Shown here: positions 1-10,194 of the stretch, in pieces | Position numbering within the stretch: position 1 is the first letter of the stretch | Layout: each line of letters begins with the position of its first letter | DNA from: Lotus japonicus | Taxonomy: Eukaryota > Streptophyta > Magnoliopsida > Fabales > Fabaceae | DNA length: 64,000 nt | NCBI RefSeq assembly: GCF_012489685.1 | Contig: NC_080041.1 | Coordinates: 19,345,802-19,409,801 of the forward strand | Direction of reading: 5' to 3' | The notes under the pieces: model-generated | The model's input: the letters and a program-made list of their open reading frames with translations, nothing else | Told to the model about the DNA's origin: nothing | Databases searched by the model: none | Program-made: the position numbers and the translations under genes

Positions 1-1710
1 AATTAGAGCTTTTAAAATCCAATGTGAACGCATATCAAAGTTTCTTACTTTCGTTGGGATCACAAGTTGTTGGTGAGTGATGATATCTTTCATGAACTTC
101 ATCACATAATATCCGCAATCAACACTATTAGTCTGACGATGGCACTACAAAAGCCAAAGAATAAACACTAAATGAATGCTGTAAACTCAGATATCTTTGT
201 TCTATATAGAAAACTTCATGTAAATAAATAGACAAGTTTATAAACAGACACTACTCTATTTTACATTAACTTAGCTACAAGTTATAGGTTGCCAGCTATA
301 TCACGAGGCAAATGATACTTAGCAGCTACTACAAGTATGAATTTAGCAGCTATTTAACGACTGGATAGAGTGCACCACTGGGGAAGCAAAATGCTATCAC
401 TATCAAGAAGCTAAAGAGCTTGTTTGTTTCTCAAAAGGTCAATACCTTATCTCTCTTGAAGCTTGCTGCCAGTCAATCAACAATTTTCTACAGCGAATAG
501 AAATGATAAGAAAGTTAGCAAACAAATGTTGATCATGGGCATACACCAAAGTATAACTTTTATAGTTTACAGTACTAAAAAAGAAACAAGTCAAACATAA
601 TCGAAGTCACCACCACCTAAGCCCGTATCACCGGAAGTAGACAACACTTCAAACTGTGATGCTGCTTTATGTGAGAGGAGATTTTAATAATCTGCTTGGG
701 AATTAAACTAACGGTTTCAATAAAAGCATATAAACCTGTTAATGAAACTGAGTAATGAAGAATGAGACTAGAAAAGGTTGACAAGTGGATTTTCCAAATA
801 AAAGTGGATCAACTGCAAACAAAGCCATATATCAAAATATCAAGTTTCTAACTACAAGCCTGCAATTAACAGATAAATTGAACATATATCAAAATTAGCA
901 CCTATATTAAGGTTGGAAATTGAAAATTTCTAGCAAGGTTTAATTCTTTGCAGTTTTTAAAGAAGCTTGCAAGAGTAAAATCCTGCATAGTTAGAATTAG
1001 AATAACTATCAATTCAACAAGCACGACCCTTTAGGAAAGTCTTGACTCTTGAAAATAAAATACAATTCATATTGGACAGTAAGAAGAATGTTTCTGAACC
1101 AAAGCATCATTGATCATAAACTTGTATCAAAGCTCTTTTATAACTAGGTTGAGCCTTTACTGCATCAGATGTTGAAATATCAAAGAATTGCAACCTTCAT
1201 TAGTTAATACAATTTAAAATCCAAATAAGGTGGTAAAAGTTACAAATTAAACCGAGATAGACACTAACTCATCCATAAGATATATGATTCCATCATTCAG
1301 GGCACAATATATTTTGAAGCTCACCTTTAATACCTGAATGATTCAAAAACTAATAAAGTCAGAGAAGTAGTTAACAAGAGACATTTTTTGATACATAAAT
1401 CTGCTACTTTATGAGAAGTACATACCAGGGCCAAAGCATCCTGTGTTAGAAAAATTCAAAGAGCCAATCATTCAGGCTGCAAGGTAGTAAATCAAGTAAA
1501 TTCAATATTATATAAGGAAGAGAAAATGCAGAAATTTCAACAGAAAATGAAAGATTCTAACTTTCTAAGCATAAGTCTTACCTGCAATTTCTTACCTGAA
1601 AACCAAAATTAAATTACCTAGTATCAGAAACACAACTAGAAAATTACATTTGTCAATGTGTAACATAAATTATTTTAAAAAAAAGTGGGGATGAAAAAAA
1701 GAAGAAGACA
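1..1710. other. AT-rich non-coding stretch
   Basis: I recognise no protein in this stretch on either strand. Several splice-donor-like motifs on the minus strand (near 1430, 1580 and 1600) would fit introns of a transcript that starts near 2200 on the minus strand and runs leftward out of the window. That is inference only, since no exon with a recognisable product was found. Confidence 0.4.
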
Positions 1711-1800
1711 ACCTGTGAAGGTCTTCAAGTTGGAGTTAAAATTGAATATCTGTTGAAGCATCAAAGACGCTGCATAAAGGCCTTCTCTCCATCTCCTCAA

Positions 1801-2004
1801 TCAGTACTCAGTAGTACCCAAACATCGACATCTGCACGCTGCAATCTGGATCAGAAATCCTCCAAATCCATAACTGAATAAAAAACCTAACCACAGAATC
1901 TGCCATCGCACCTTCCGTTTCCGTCGTTTGGGGGGAGAAAGGAGAGGAGTACTCTCTGCTTCTCGTTTCATCAGCGACCATTTCTGTCTCCTTTGCCTCC
2001 TCAT
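1801..2004 (-). CDS. possible small membrane protein or upstream ORF, 67 aa
   Basis: A minus-strand ORF begins at ATG 2004 and encodes 67 residues. The first half is very basic and is followed by one hydrophobic stretch of about 20 residues (around residues 35-55) that could span a membrane. The upstream DNA to about 2200 is leader-like, with CT-rich runs and no long ORF. A donor-like CAG|GTTGTC lies at 1713/1712, so the ORF may sit in the first exon of a longer spliced transcript. I do not recognise the protein. It could equally be an upstream ORF in a non-coding first exon. Confidence 0.25.
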   Translation of the reverse strand: MRRQRRQKWSLMKREAESTPLLSPPKRRKRKVRWQILWLGFLFSYGFGGFLIQIAACRCRCLGTTEY

Positions 2005-2289
2005 CTCTCTCGGTGTCTTCCCTCTTTGAAGTTATTGGTGGAGTGATAAAGGTGAAGGAAGCGAGATTGATTGGGCTTCTTGGAGTTTTGGTGATGGATC
2101 CTCGATTTGGAGGAGGAGAAGTGAAGTTGAGGCATCAAAATTAGGGTTTTTCTTACACCTCAGAATGAACTAAGAATGACTCGTGTGAGAGGGAAATGAA
2201 ATTTCAGAGAGAAAGAGCGGTGGAGACAAAAAGATTCGATAGAGTAAGTTTTTTATGGTAAATACCCATGTTTTCATTTCCATCACTAA

Positions 2290-2541
2290 AAGAATTAGTG
2301 ACGCCTATTTTTTACAGCGGCTCTGTATATAAACCGCTATAAAAGCCTATTACCGCTCCGTGTTTTTGTGTTTACAGCGCCTTCTAAGAGAACCGCTGTT
2401 AAAAGGTAATGCTTTTACAGCGGTTAATTTAATAAACCGCTGTAATAGCCCATCATCCGCTCCGTGTTTGTGTTTTTACAGCGGCTGCCACCTAAACCGC
2501 TGTAAAAGGGGCACTGTAAAAGCCCTTTTCTGGTGTAGTGA
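2290..2541. mobile_element. CACTA-type transposon end with subterminal repeats
   Basis: The stretch holds several short inverted copies of a TACAGCGG / CCGCTGTA motif and finishes at 2541 with GGTGTAGTG, the reverse complement of CACTACACC. Dense subterminal copies of this motif ending at CACTA are usual for plant En/Spm (CACTA) elements. The sequence to the right is a broken protein-coding remnant, as if the element had inserted there. I found no matching opposite end, so this is one end only, or a degenerate small element. Confidence 0.5.
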
Positions 2542-2999
2542 CTTCAAAGAACTCAAAACGCCACACCTTGATAGGTGCGTTAAACAACTTGACCCACATC
2601 AGGTGACGGGAAGAACAAGTGGACGATGAGCAAGGCTCCACCGTTAGAAAGTATTGTAACAAAAAATCCCTGCCCTCACGCAAAATCTCTGTCATTTCTG
2701 TTCCAGATTCAAACTCCAACGACTTTACTCTGATCAAACGACTTTACTCTGATCAAACCAAGCCCAGAAGAAGCAACAAAATCCTGAACAACTTCTAACA
2801 TATACACATCCCGAAGAGTTGCGACAGCCATCCGACCAATCAAGTTGGCATCATCAGCAGAAGTACGAAACACAGCAGGCCCCCTTTGCACAGCTGCATT
2901 CTCCTTCGTCGAAGCCTTGACCTGCCATTCTAGCCGTCGTTGCAACTCCGTGTTTTTGGGTCTCCAAACTTTCTCACCCCCACTACTCCGCTGCCTCAA
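2542..2999 (-). pseudogene. DUF4283-like gene fragment, frameshifted
   Basis: Two minus-strand reading frames join into one diverged protein. The first (2999 to about 2709) ends in SGLGLIRVKSFDQ and the second (from 2737) starts IRVKSLEFESG. The frame changes inside a direct tandem repeat of about 20 bp (CGACTTTACTCTGATCAAA twice, near 2719-2758). The downstream part has a WVKLFNAPIKVWRFEFF stretch, which resembles the DUF4283 domain common in plant LINE-type ORFs and zinc-knuckle proteins. It is cut at 2541 by a CACTA-like end. The assignment rests on pattern recognition only. Confidence 0.4.
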
Positions 3000-4002
3000 T
3001 ATAATTTTTGCTTTCTAAAAAAATGAAAGAAAACTACAAAAGTAATGCGGGAAATTTTTAGTTTGATTGATTCATGAGTTGTGTATTTTGTACAAATTAC
3101 CAATCCTATATTTATAGAGACAAATTCGGCTAACCTGCATTTTTCACTACTCACGTTCCCTGGTATTTACAAGAATTTTCAATCATGGGAATTTGGCGGT
3201 TGCTTCTCCTTATCGTCCTGGAAGTTTGGTTTAAGTTGATCTTCCTTGCATCCGCCGACTCTTAAGCAATAATTGTTTTCCCTATATTAAAGGGATGAAC
3301 CACTTTGTGTTTTACGCACGTCATGACCTTCTGGAAGCTTGTAAATATCTTTCATCGTGCATTAAGGTCCTTGCTCATTTCCTCAAATCTTGTCTAAGTT
3401 CAGACCTTAGGCCACTTCGCTACGCGTCATTAGCTAGTCTTACTATCTTGGCTAATGTAACATCCTGATCTGACAACTGACCTCACGATAACAACACAAG
3501 TCTTTTTAGTGCGTTTTGTCCTCACTCACACACTTCTCGAGAAAGCTTCACATGAGGTCACCCATCATAATATTGCTTCAAGGCAAGCACACTTAACCTT
3601 GAAGTTTTTATGATCATGAACCAGCGGCTTAGCCGGTTTGAGTTGACAATCGGATCGATCATGCATTCAAACGGAACTGAACCGGAACAAACCATCCGGT
3701 CTAGGTGAAAAACCAGTGACTCGGCTGGTTTTTTGTTGAACCGACGAGTCATTTTTTTGTTAGACCTATTTTGTGTTTTTTTATATTGATAATGGGTTGT
3801 ACATGGGAGCACATTTTGGAGTTGTGCAATATTTGAAATTTTGGACCTTTCAAATTGTTGTAGAGTAGTATAAAAATGTGATATTTTATCTAAAAAAATG
3901 TTACATAAGATCTTGAGGAAATGTGAAGAAATTTTAACCAATACACCATCATGCCATTTAATATTTTGAAACCTCTTTTATTATTTATATATTAACTTTA
4001 TA
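3000..4002. other. non-coding, old repeat sequence
   Basis: No gene is seen. The part around 3600-3760 is rich in ACCGG/CCGGT-type words (for example ACCAGTGACTCGGCTGGTT) that recur at 4350-4420 and, more loosely, near 26900 and 58500. This looks like a decayed interspersed repeat that the Stowaway element at 4003 later entered. Confidence 0.35.
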
Positions 4003-4298
4003 CTCCCTCCGTTCCTATATATAAGTCACAAATAACTAAATCTCTTAGATTAAGAAAAGTAGTTACTAGTAATAAATTTGTAAAAAAAATGATTTACTTT
4101 CCTAGATTACCCTTATTTACTTTCCTATGATTTTCTCTCTCCAAGTTAATACTTCTAAAGTTTATCATCTCTTTCATATTAAATATGAGGGTAAACTTGG
4201 AAAAAATTATTTAATGCTTCCTAGATATTAGAAAGTGACTTATATTTTGTAACAAGATTTTTTCAAAAAATGTGACTTATAATAGGGAACGGAGGGAG
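4003..4298. mobile_element. Stowaway-type MITE
   Basis: The element starts CTCCCTCCGTTCC at 4003 and ends with the inverted copy GGAACGGAGGGAG at 4298. It is flanked on both sides by the dinucleotide TA (4001-4002 and 4299-4300). These ends and the TA target duplication define plant Stowaway (Tc1/mariner-type) MITEs. It is about 296 bp long, AT-rich and has no coding capacity. Confidence 0.92.
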
Positions 4299-4880
4299 TA
4301 TTGTTTTAGACCGTTTTATAATTTTTTAATATACACCAAATCAAGCATTCAAACTAGTGACCAGTGGTCAAACCAGTGACTCATTGACCTCGTACCCTGA
4401 CTGAATCTATCACCTAGCCGAGTTTAATAACATTCTAACTATTATCGGTAAGTTGCTGGAGTAATATTTTGCATTCTGAATACGTGTCATGTATATCACA
4501 ATGTGTCCGATCATCTTATATGTATTTTTTAAAAATCTATATTAAAACTTCAGCTAGGAAATTTACAAATTATAATGCATTTAATATATAATAACGACTC
4601 ATAACTAAAAATTAACTCAAATTTATTCTAATATTGTAATTAAATAGCCCATTAAGATAGCATTAAGTAATAATTCAATTTCAATAAAACCCAATATAAA
4701 AAAAATACATTTACAAAATAAATAACACCCCCTAATCCCTCCTCCGCTGCCTAATTTTGTCAAAAATGAATTTCAGGAGTTACACAATAGTTTTGAATCT
4801 GAACCCTTGGATATGACACATAATCTAAGGCTACTAATCCATATTGTGGCTTATTAATTAATTAAAAGGCTAGGAATAAG
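4299..4880. other. non-coding DNA upstream of the MYB gene
   Basis: AT-rich, no gene. It contains the right half of the ACCAGTG-type repeat split by the Stowaway element and then runs into the MYB promoter. Confidence 0.35.
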
Positions 4881-4899
4881 CATCAGTGTTTATTTTTTT

Positions 4900-4935
4900 G
4901 GTCAACATGGTCAACCATTTTTTCACCTATATTAA
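4900..4935 (+). promoter_or_regulatory. possible MYB gene promoter elements: two W-box-like sites and a TATA-like site
   Basis: GGTCAA occurs twice (4900-4905 and 4909-4914). These are W-box cores (TTGACC) on the other strand, the class bound by WRKY factors. A TATATTAAA stretch follows near 4927-4935, about 80 bp before the ATG at 5011. Placement fits a core promoter, but there is no transcript evidence. Confidence 0.35.
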
Positions 4936-5010
4936 ACAACCTTAACAAGTACTAATTTCCTCCCTGCAAATTAGTTCTTTCACTAATTTGGTTTCACATA
5001 CACTCCTTTC

Positions 5011-7743
5011 ATGGAAGTCATGGTAAGAGGAGGTAGTGATGGTGCTAAACATGAAAATATGAAGGAGAGTAACTTTTCCATGGATCAATCAGCCATAGAT
5101 AGGTTCTTATTGGGTCAACATAGCTACCACATCCCTCATCACCAGCCACTAGTAGAGAACAACATTGCAAGGAGCAACAACAATGTTGCAAGTGTTTTCG
5201 GTGAGGAGTTCTCCAATTTCCCTTTCTCTGGTGGTGGTTCAACCCATGGACTTCTATGGCCCAACACTCAAGAATCATGCTTTGTTGATGGGCTCTTTGC
5301 AAAGGAAGAGGCTTTGAAGTGGTCAAGCATCAACCAAAACCCCATGTTGCTTATGAATTTGAAAGACATGCATGTTACTGGCAAGAATGGGAAAGATATA
5401 GGAAGAAAGAGGACTAAGAAAGAGTCTTCTATGCCTTTGATCAAAGGACAGTGGACCAATGAAGAAGACAGGTTTGAGAGAAAAATATTATTTTCTTCTT
5501 ATATGCATTATTTGTTTGATTCTTACATGTGTGCAGGACTTTAAATTGCATTTGCCGATAAATGAGGTCACAATTGCGGCTGCAGTGCTGTTGTGTGAAT
5601 AGTTCAAAACCTTTGCATTTCAGCCTCATTTGCGATTCTGGATCGCAATTTAAAACCATGCATATGTGTGTATGTTTAGTTTTTCACTAAATCTATAAGA
5701 TGATTTTTAATTTTGGCTATGTTTAAAGGAAATTGATAAGTTTGGTGAAGCAATATGGTGATAGCAAATGGGCTAAAATAGCTGAGAAGTTAGAAGGCAG
5801 GGCTGGCAAGCAGTGTCGTGAGAGATGGCATAATCATTTACGTCCTGACATTAAGGTTTGTTAATTTCATTACTAGCTGACTAATATTGGTCAATTGAGT
5901 CCTGTTCTAATGCTTCATCTCCTTCTTTGGATTAATGTTTGATGACTCTTACTTTCCAATTTTATGAGATATACATTTTTTTTTTATTAAAGGGTTGTGT
6001 GCTTCACATGCAAACACCCCTTGGGTTAGTTCCATGATGATGATTTCTCTTTCACAAAGTTGCACATAATGTTTTAAGTAACCAGAGTTTAACGTAGCTT
6101 TTCATAGATTACCACCTTAATTCCTATAACATTTTGTTGATCACCAGTGGTCTAGATTTAGATTCATAACATGGAGGACCATTTTTCCCCCTTTTTTCCG
6201 GTTGAAAATCAAGTATCAATCTTTGGTAAAGCTTAGATATTCATCTAGGGATCTCTCCTTCATTTCTTCTAATTAATTGCTGATGACAAGTAAATTTTGT
6301 AAGTGAAGATTAATTCTGGGTGACTTTGACCATTTTCGTAATAATTCATTCATAGTTTCCAATTTGTTATCATGGATCTATTTTAAGATTATTTATTCTA
6401 AGAATAAAAGAGAAAATCACACCACCAACTATCAATATGTGCATATATTCTTGCATGAAAATTACTTACCATGTATAATCTATCTATATATTATAAAAGC
6501 ATCGCCTGATCTTTGGCATTTCTTAAGTGTGTTCTATTTTTTTCATATACTATTAATTTTCAGAACTTCTCACAGAATCGCGACACATTGGTTGAACCAT
6601 TTTTTGTTTGGTATATTTTTCATTTAATTTACAGACAATTCCATTAATTGTGTTTAATTAGCTTTATAAATTTCAGTTACAATGTAACGCTCAAACCTTT
6701 TACTTTCCTTTATCAAGGAGATATAGCTGGATGATTTTTTTCAAAATAATTACAAATCTAATTTCCATTTAAAAAAGCAAAAAAAAAAAATAGCTAAAAC
6801 TTTTTAAAGTTATTTTATTTAAAAGAAAATTATAAAAGAAAAGCGTAAACAAACACCACTCCAATGCATGCTAATTACTATTATATGGGTTTCTTAATTA
6901 TTAGCACATGAAGACTATAGTTTTGCTGATATTTTGGAAAATTCAGATAATCTGAATTTAGGATTGACCATACTCAATTCAAAATCCATTTCAGTTTACT
7001 GAATTTTAATTAGGTTTATAAATTTCAGTTGTCACATTGAACTTGTTAAAATTAACTTTTAACAGAAAGATAGTTGGAGTGAAGAAGAAGAGAAGGTCCT
7101 AGTAGCTACCCATGCCAAGATTGGAAACCGCTGGGCAGAGATTGCAAAGCTGATTCCAGGAAGAACGGAGAACGCGGTCAAGAACCATTGGAACGCGACC
7201 AAGAGGAGACAGTATTCGAAGAGAAAGAACAAGAAAGCTGCTGATCAGAGCTCTAATGGAGGAAAACCACACACCTCCATACTTGAAGACTATATCAGAA
7301 GCAAGACTCTGACTTGCACCACCAACCCCACAACAACAACTAATTCCATGTCCTCTGTCTCCAACAGAACAACACTACTCTCTCAGCTGGACATTTCATC
7401 AAACAGTTACAATGCAAACCTTGTGTTCCCTGACCCCTCTGATTCTCTTGCCAATGAGGTGCTCTTCATGCAACAGATGTTCAAGGAGAATCAGAATCAG
7501 CAATCACTTGTCAATGTTGAAGCTTCTAAGCATAACAAGATGGCTTCAAGTTCAGCCTCTCACTTGGCATTTTGCCAAACAGATATTGTTCATGATGTGA
7601 CAGAGTGTGGGTTTGCCTACTCCTTCCAATACCCAGATCATAACATGCACTTGGGTGATAATAATCTTCTTCATAGAGAGACTGTTACCCCCACAAACTA
7701 CCATCCTTCAGATCTTTATGTCTCTCACTTGCTGAATCTATAG
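5011..7743 (+). CDS. R2R3-MYB transcription factor, MYB98/MYB64/MYB119-type
   Basis: A nuclear DNA-binding regulator of 421 residues in three exons: 5011-5471, 5729-5855 and 7066-7743. Introns have GT/AG ends, and the phases join cleanly (AG|G, then phase 0). The R2 repeat starts at about residue 147 (KGQWTNEED) and is completed by exon 2 ([17 protein letters not shown]). R3 opens exon 3 ([12 protein letters not shown]) and ends in [20 protein letters not shown]. The GQW start, the [14 protein letters not shown] link and [10 protein letters not shown] mark the MYB98/MYB64/MYB119/MYB118 branch, known from female gametophyte and seed roles in Arabidopsis. The N-terminal 145 and C-terminal 170 residues are low in known domains and rich in N, S and Q. 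The ATG at 5011 is the first in frame. The exact orthologue is not certain. Confidence 0.92.
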
Positions 7744-8405
7744 CAGCCTTTGGATCATTTCCGTCAGTAGGGTTTTAAATTGTTGTCCGCAACTTCAATT
7801 GTGGCCGCACTCTTTGGAGTTCCCGCAACGACATGCAACCGCAACTGTAAAACCTTCTGTTTTACTGATCAAGGTTGCAGCTTTTATGTGATTCTTCTAA
7901 TTTCGATGTTAAGTAGGGACTATGTTGGTTCTGTTTTTGTTAATATTTGCGTGGTGGTGTAAGCATTTATGATTTCTAAATGTCTTTGTTGTTTTGCTTG
8001 GACTTGTTACCTGCAATAGTATTTGCTAGGAATTGCTATTTATGTGTTGACAACTTTTTATGTTTGTGTTGTGTCGTTTTGGGTTGGTCTATTATTTGCT
8101 CAACGTTTTGTAAACTTTGAATACCTATGTAGAAGCATTTATAGTGGGGGAAAAATAGATTTGATCATCAGCAACAGGATGTCAACCAGGGGTAATTTTT
8201 ACAAGGTTCAATTGCAATTTTGGCCGTCTATTGCAATTGTACATTTTGGCTCTCTAATATTCAAAACTAGTAATTTTGGTCACAAAATTTAAATTTGTGA
8301 AAATTCGATCCTTTCAATTAGAAAGACATAAAAAATTTAACGAAATTGGATTATGAAACCTTCAATAAACGATGTGAATGCTACTCAGGTGTCATGTTAT
8401 TTTTA
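7744..8405. other. MYB 3' region and old repeat sequence
   Basis: No gene is seen. The first part holds the MYB 3' UTR. The sequence near 7780-7830 (TTAAATTGTTGTCCGCAAC...) resembles the one in MYB intron 1 near 5545-5660, so both may be remnants of one small repeat. Around 8200-8300 the words CAATTTTGGCCGTC and ATTTTGGCTCTCTAAT resemble the ends of old Mutator-type elements. Confidence 0.3.
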
Positions 8406-9628
8406 GGGTTAAAATCTATAACCGTCCCTGAACTTTGAGCGAGTTTTGAAAACCGTCTCTCGCCGGAAAATTATCTGAAAACCATCCTCAGACTATTAAA
8501 AACAATTTGGACCAATCCCTCCGGCAGCCTTAGGTCCGGCCAACGTTTACGTGTCTGTCCACGTCAATTAATGAGAGTCCGACGTGACTTTTTTTAATAA
8601 TAAATATATCCTAATTATCTGAATTAACCCTAAATCCCCAAATTATTCCTAAATCTCTAATTAACTCTAAACACCCAACAACAAAATCAACATCTTATCC
8701 CTTCTCATTGAGCTTCTTGTTGCAATGGAATCTTCAGACACGTAACTTATTTGTCTGAATGAAGCTTTCTCCATCACTTGAATCTTGCAAATTTCATATC
8801 GGACCAACACAACCAGTGCAAAATCTCTCTTCACCCAACACAATCAGTTCAAAATCCCCAAAATCAGAGCTCCCTAACTCTGTCTCTAAGGTCGAAATGA
8901 AAAATCATATCAAATCAGACCCTTGCTCTCTTCTTTCTTCAAAACTCTTCATGTGAAGAACCTGAACAAACAAACAAACACTGAGTCTAATAGTTCAGAT
9001 TTGAATTAAACAAGAAAAATTCAATGAACGAAATATCAGTAGCAGATAGTTCAGATTCAAAAAATAACAAGAAGCAAGCAGATCGTGATCGAGGGATATC
9101 GTACCTTGAGGCCATCGACGGAGAGAAGACCGCTGATAATGCATTCCTTGAGATCGACTAGGTTGGGGCCATCTCATATCAGATCTTAGAACAGAGGAAA
9201 GGGTTTTAGGGTTTCAATCAGGTTTGTGATAGTGATGATTCTAAACTTCAGTTACGTGTTTGCAGATTACATTGCAACAAGAAGCTCAAAGAGAAGGGAT
9301 AAGATGTTGATCTTGTTATTGGGTGTTTAGAGTTAATTAGAGATTTAGGAATAATTTGGAGATCTAGGAATAATTTGGAGATTTAGGAATAATTTGAGGA
9401 TTTAGGGTTAATTCAGATAATTAGGATATATTTTTTATTAAAAAAAGCCACGTCAGACATGCATTAATTGACATGGACAGACACGTAAGCGCTGACCGGA
9501 CCTAGGCTGCCGGAGGGATGGGTCCAAATTGTTCTTAATAGTTTGAAAATGATTTTCAGATAATTTTCCAATGAGGGACGGTTTTCAAAACTTACTTAAA
9601 GTTCAAGGACGGTTATATATTTTAACCC
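8406..9628. mobile_element. Mutator-like element with long inverted repeats and a captured fragment
   Basis: The ends are GGGTTAAAAT (8406) and ATTTTAACCC (9628). The left arm (to about 8750) and right arm (from about 9245) are inverted copies of each other over some 340-380 bp. The right arm carries an extra local repeat of GAGATTTAGGAATAATTT-like units near 9343-9400. Flanks TTATTTTTA (8397-8405) and TAATTTTTA (9629-9637) match at 8 of 9 bases, as expected for a Mutator 9-bp target duplication. The roughly 500-bp core has no transposase. On its minus strand an open stretch at about 9110-9175 ends at a donor-like AAG|GTACGA, which suggests a captured exon. Confidence 0.8.
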
Positions 9629-10194
9629 TAATTTTTATTCACTTAATTAAATTTCATGTCAATATAACATTTCTCTCTTTGATCTTGGTCCTCTAAGGTT
9701 AAAATGCTTTATCCTCCACAACTAGTACCTCTGCCTGTTTGGCCGTTGCCAAAGAGCTATATATTGGCCTCTTTCCATTTGCTGTGTGAGACTGAGTTTG
9801 AGCCTTTGAGGCAATGGGCATGTCACATCAGCTTGACTAGACACATGGTAAGATCACTTGAGCTCATTCTCATATAAAACAAAAACTGACGTATTAATCT
9901 TAATTATTTAACAAAGAGGCACTTGTACAACTTTATATTCCAGCGTAAAACCAAAATCAAGTTTCACAATTTTACATGAACAAATAACATATTGACCCAA
10001 ATTTTAACAGCAACCTCATTCTCTATACATTATTATTTGACTGTTTGTTGGATAATAATAAAAAGACATACATTTTCTTCCAAATTTCAAACATAAAATA
10101 GACTTGTATGCATATACACCCACGACAACTGCAATCTTTCTGAATGATCACACCTTTACTCACAGTACTCCCAAATGACGAAAACACCCTCAAA
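9629..10194. other. P450 3' flanking DNA
   Basis: No gene is seen. The stretch is AT-rich and should include the 3' UTR of the minus-strand P450 gene, whose stop is at 10195-10197. I could not fix a polyadenylation site. Confidence 0.4.

Noticed and set aside
141..160. CACTACAAAAGCC as the opposite end of the CACTA element at 2541
   Set aside because: It differs from the expected CACTACACCAGAAAAGG after six bases, and the flanking 3-mers do not match.
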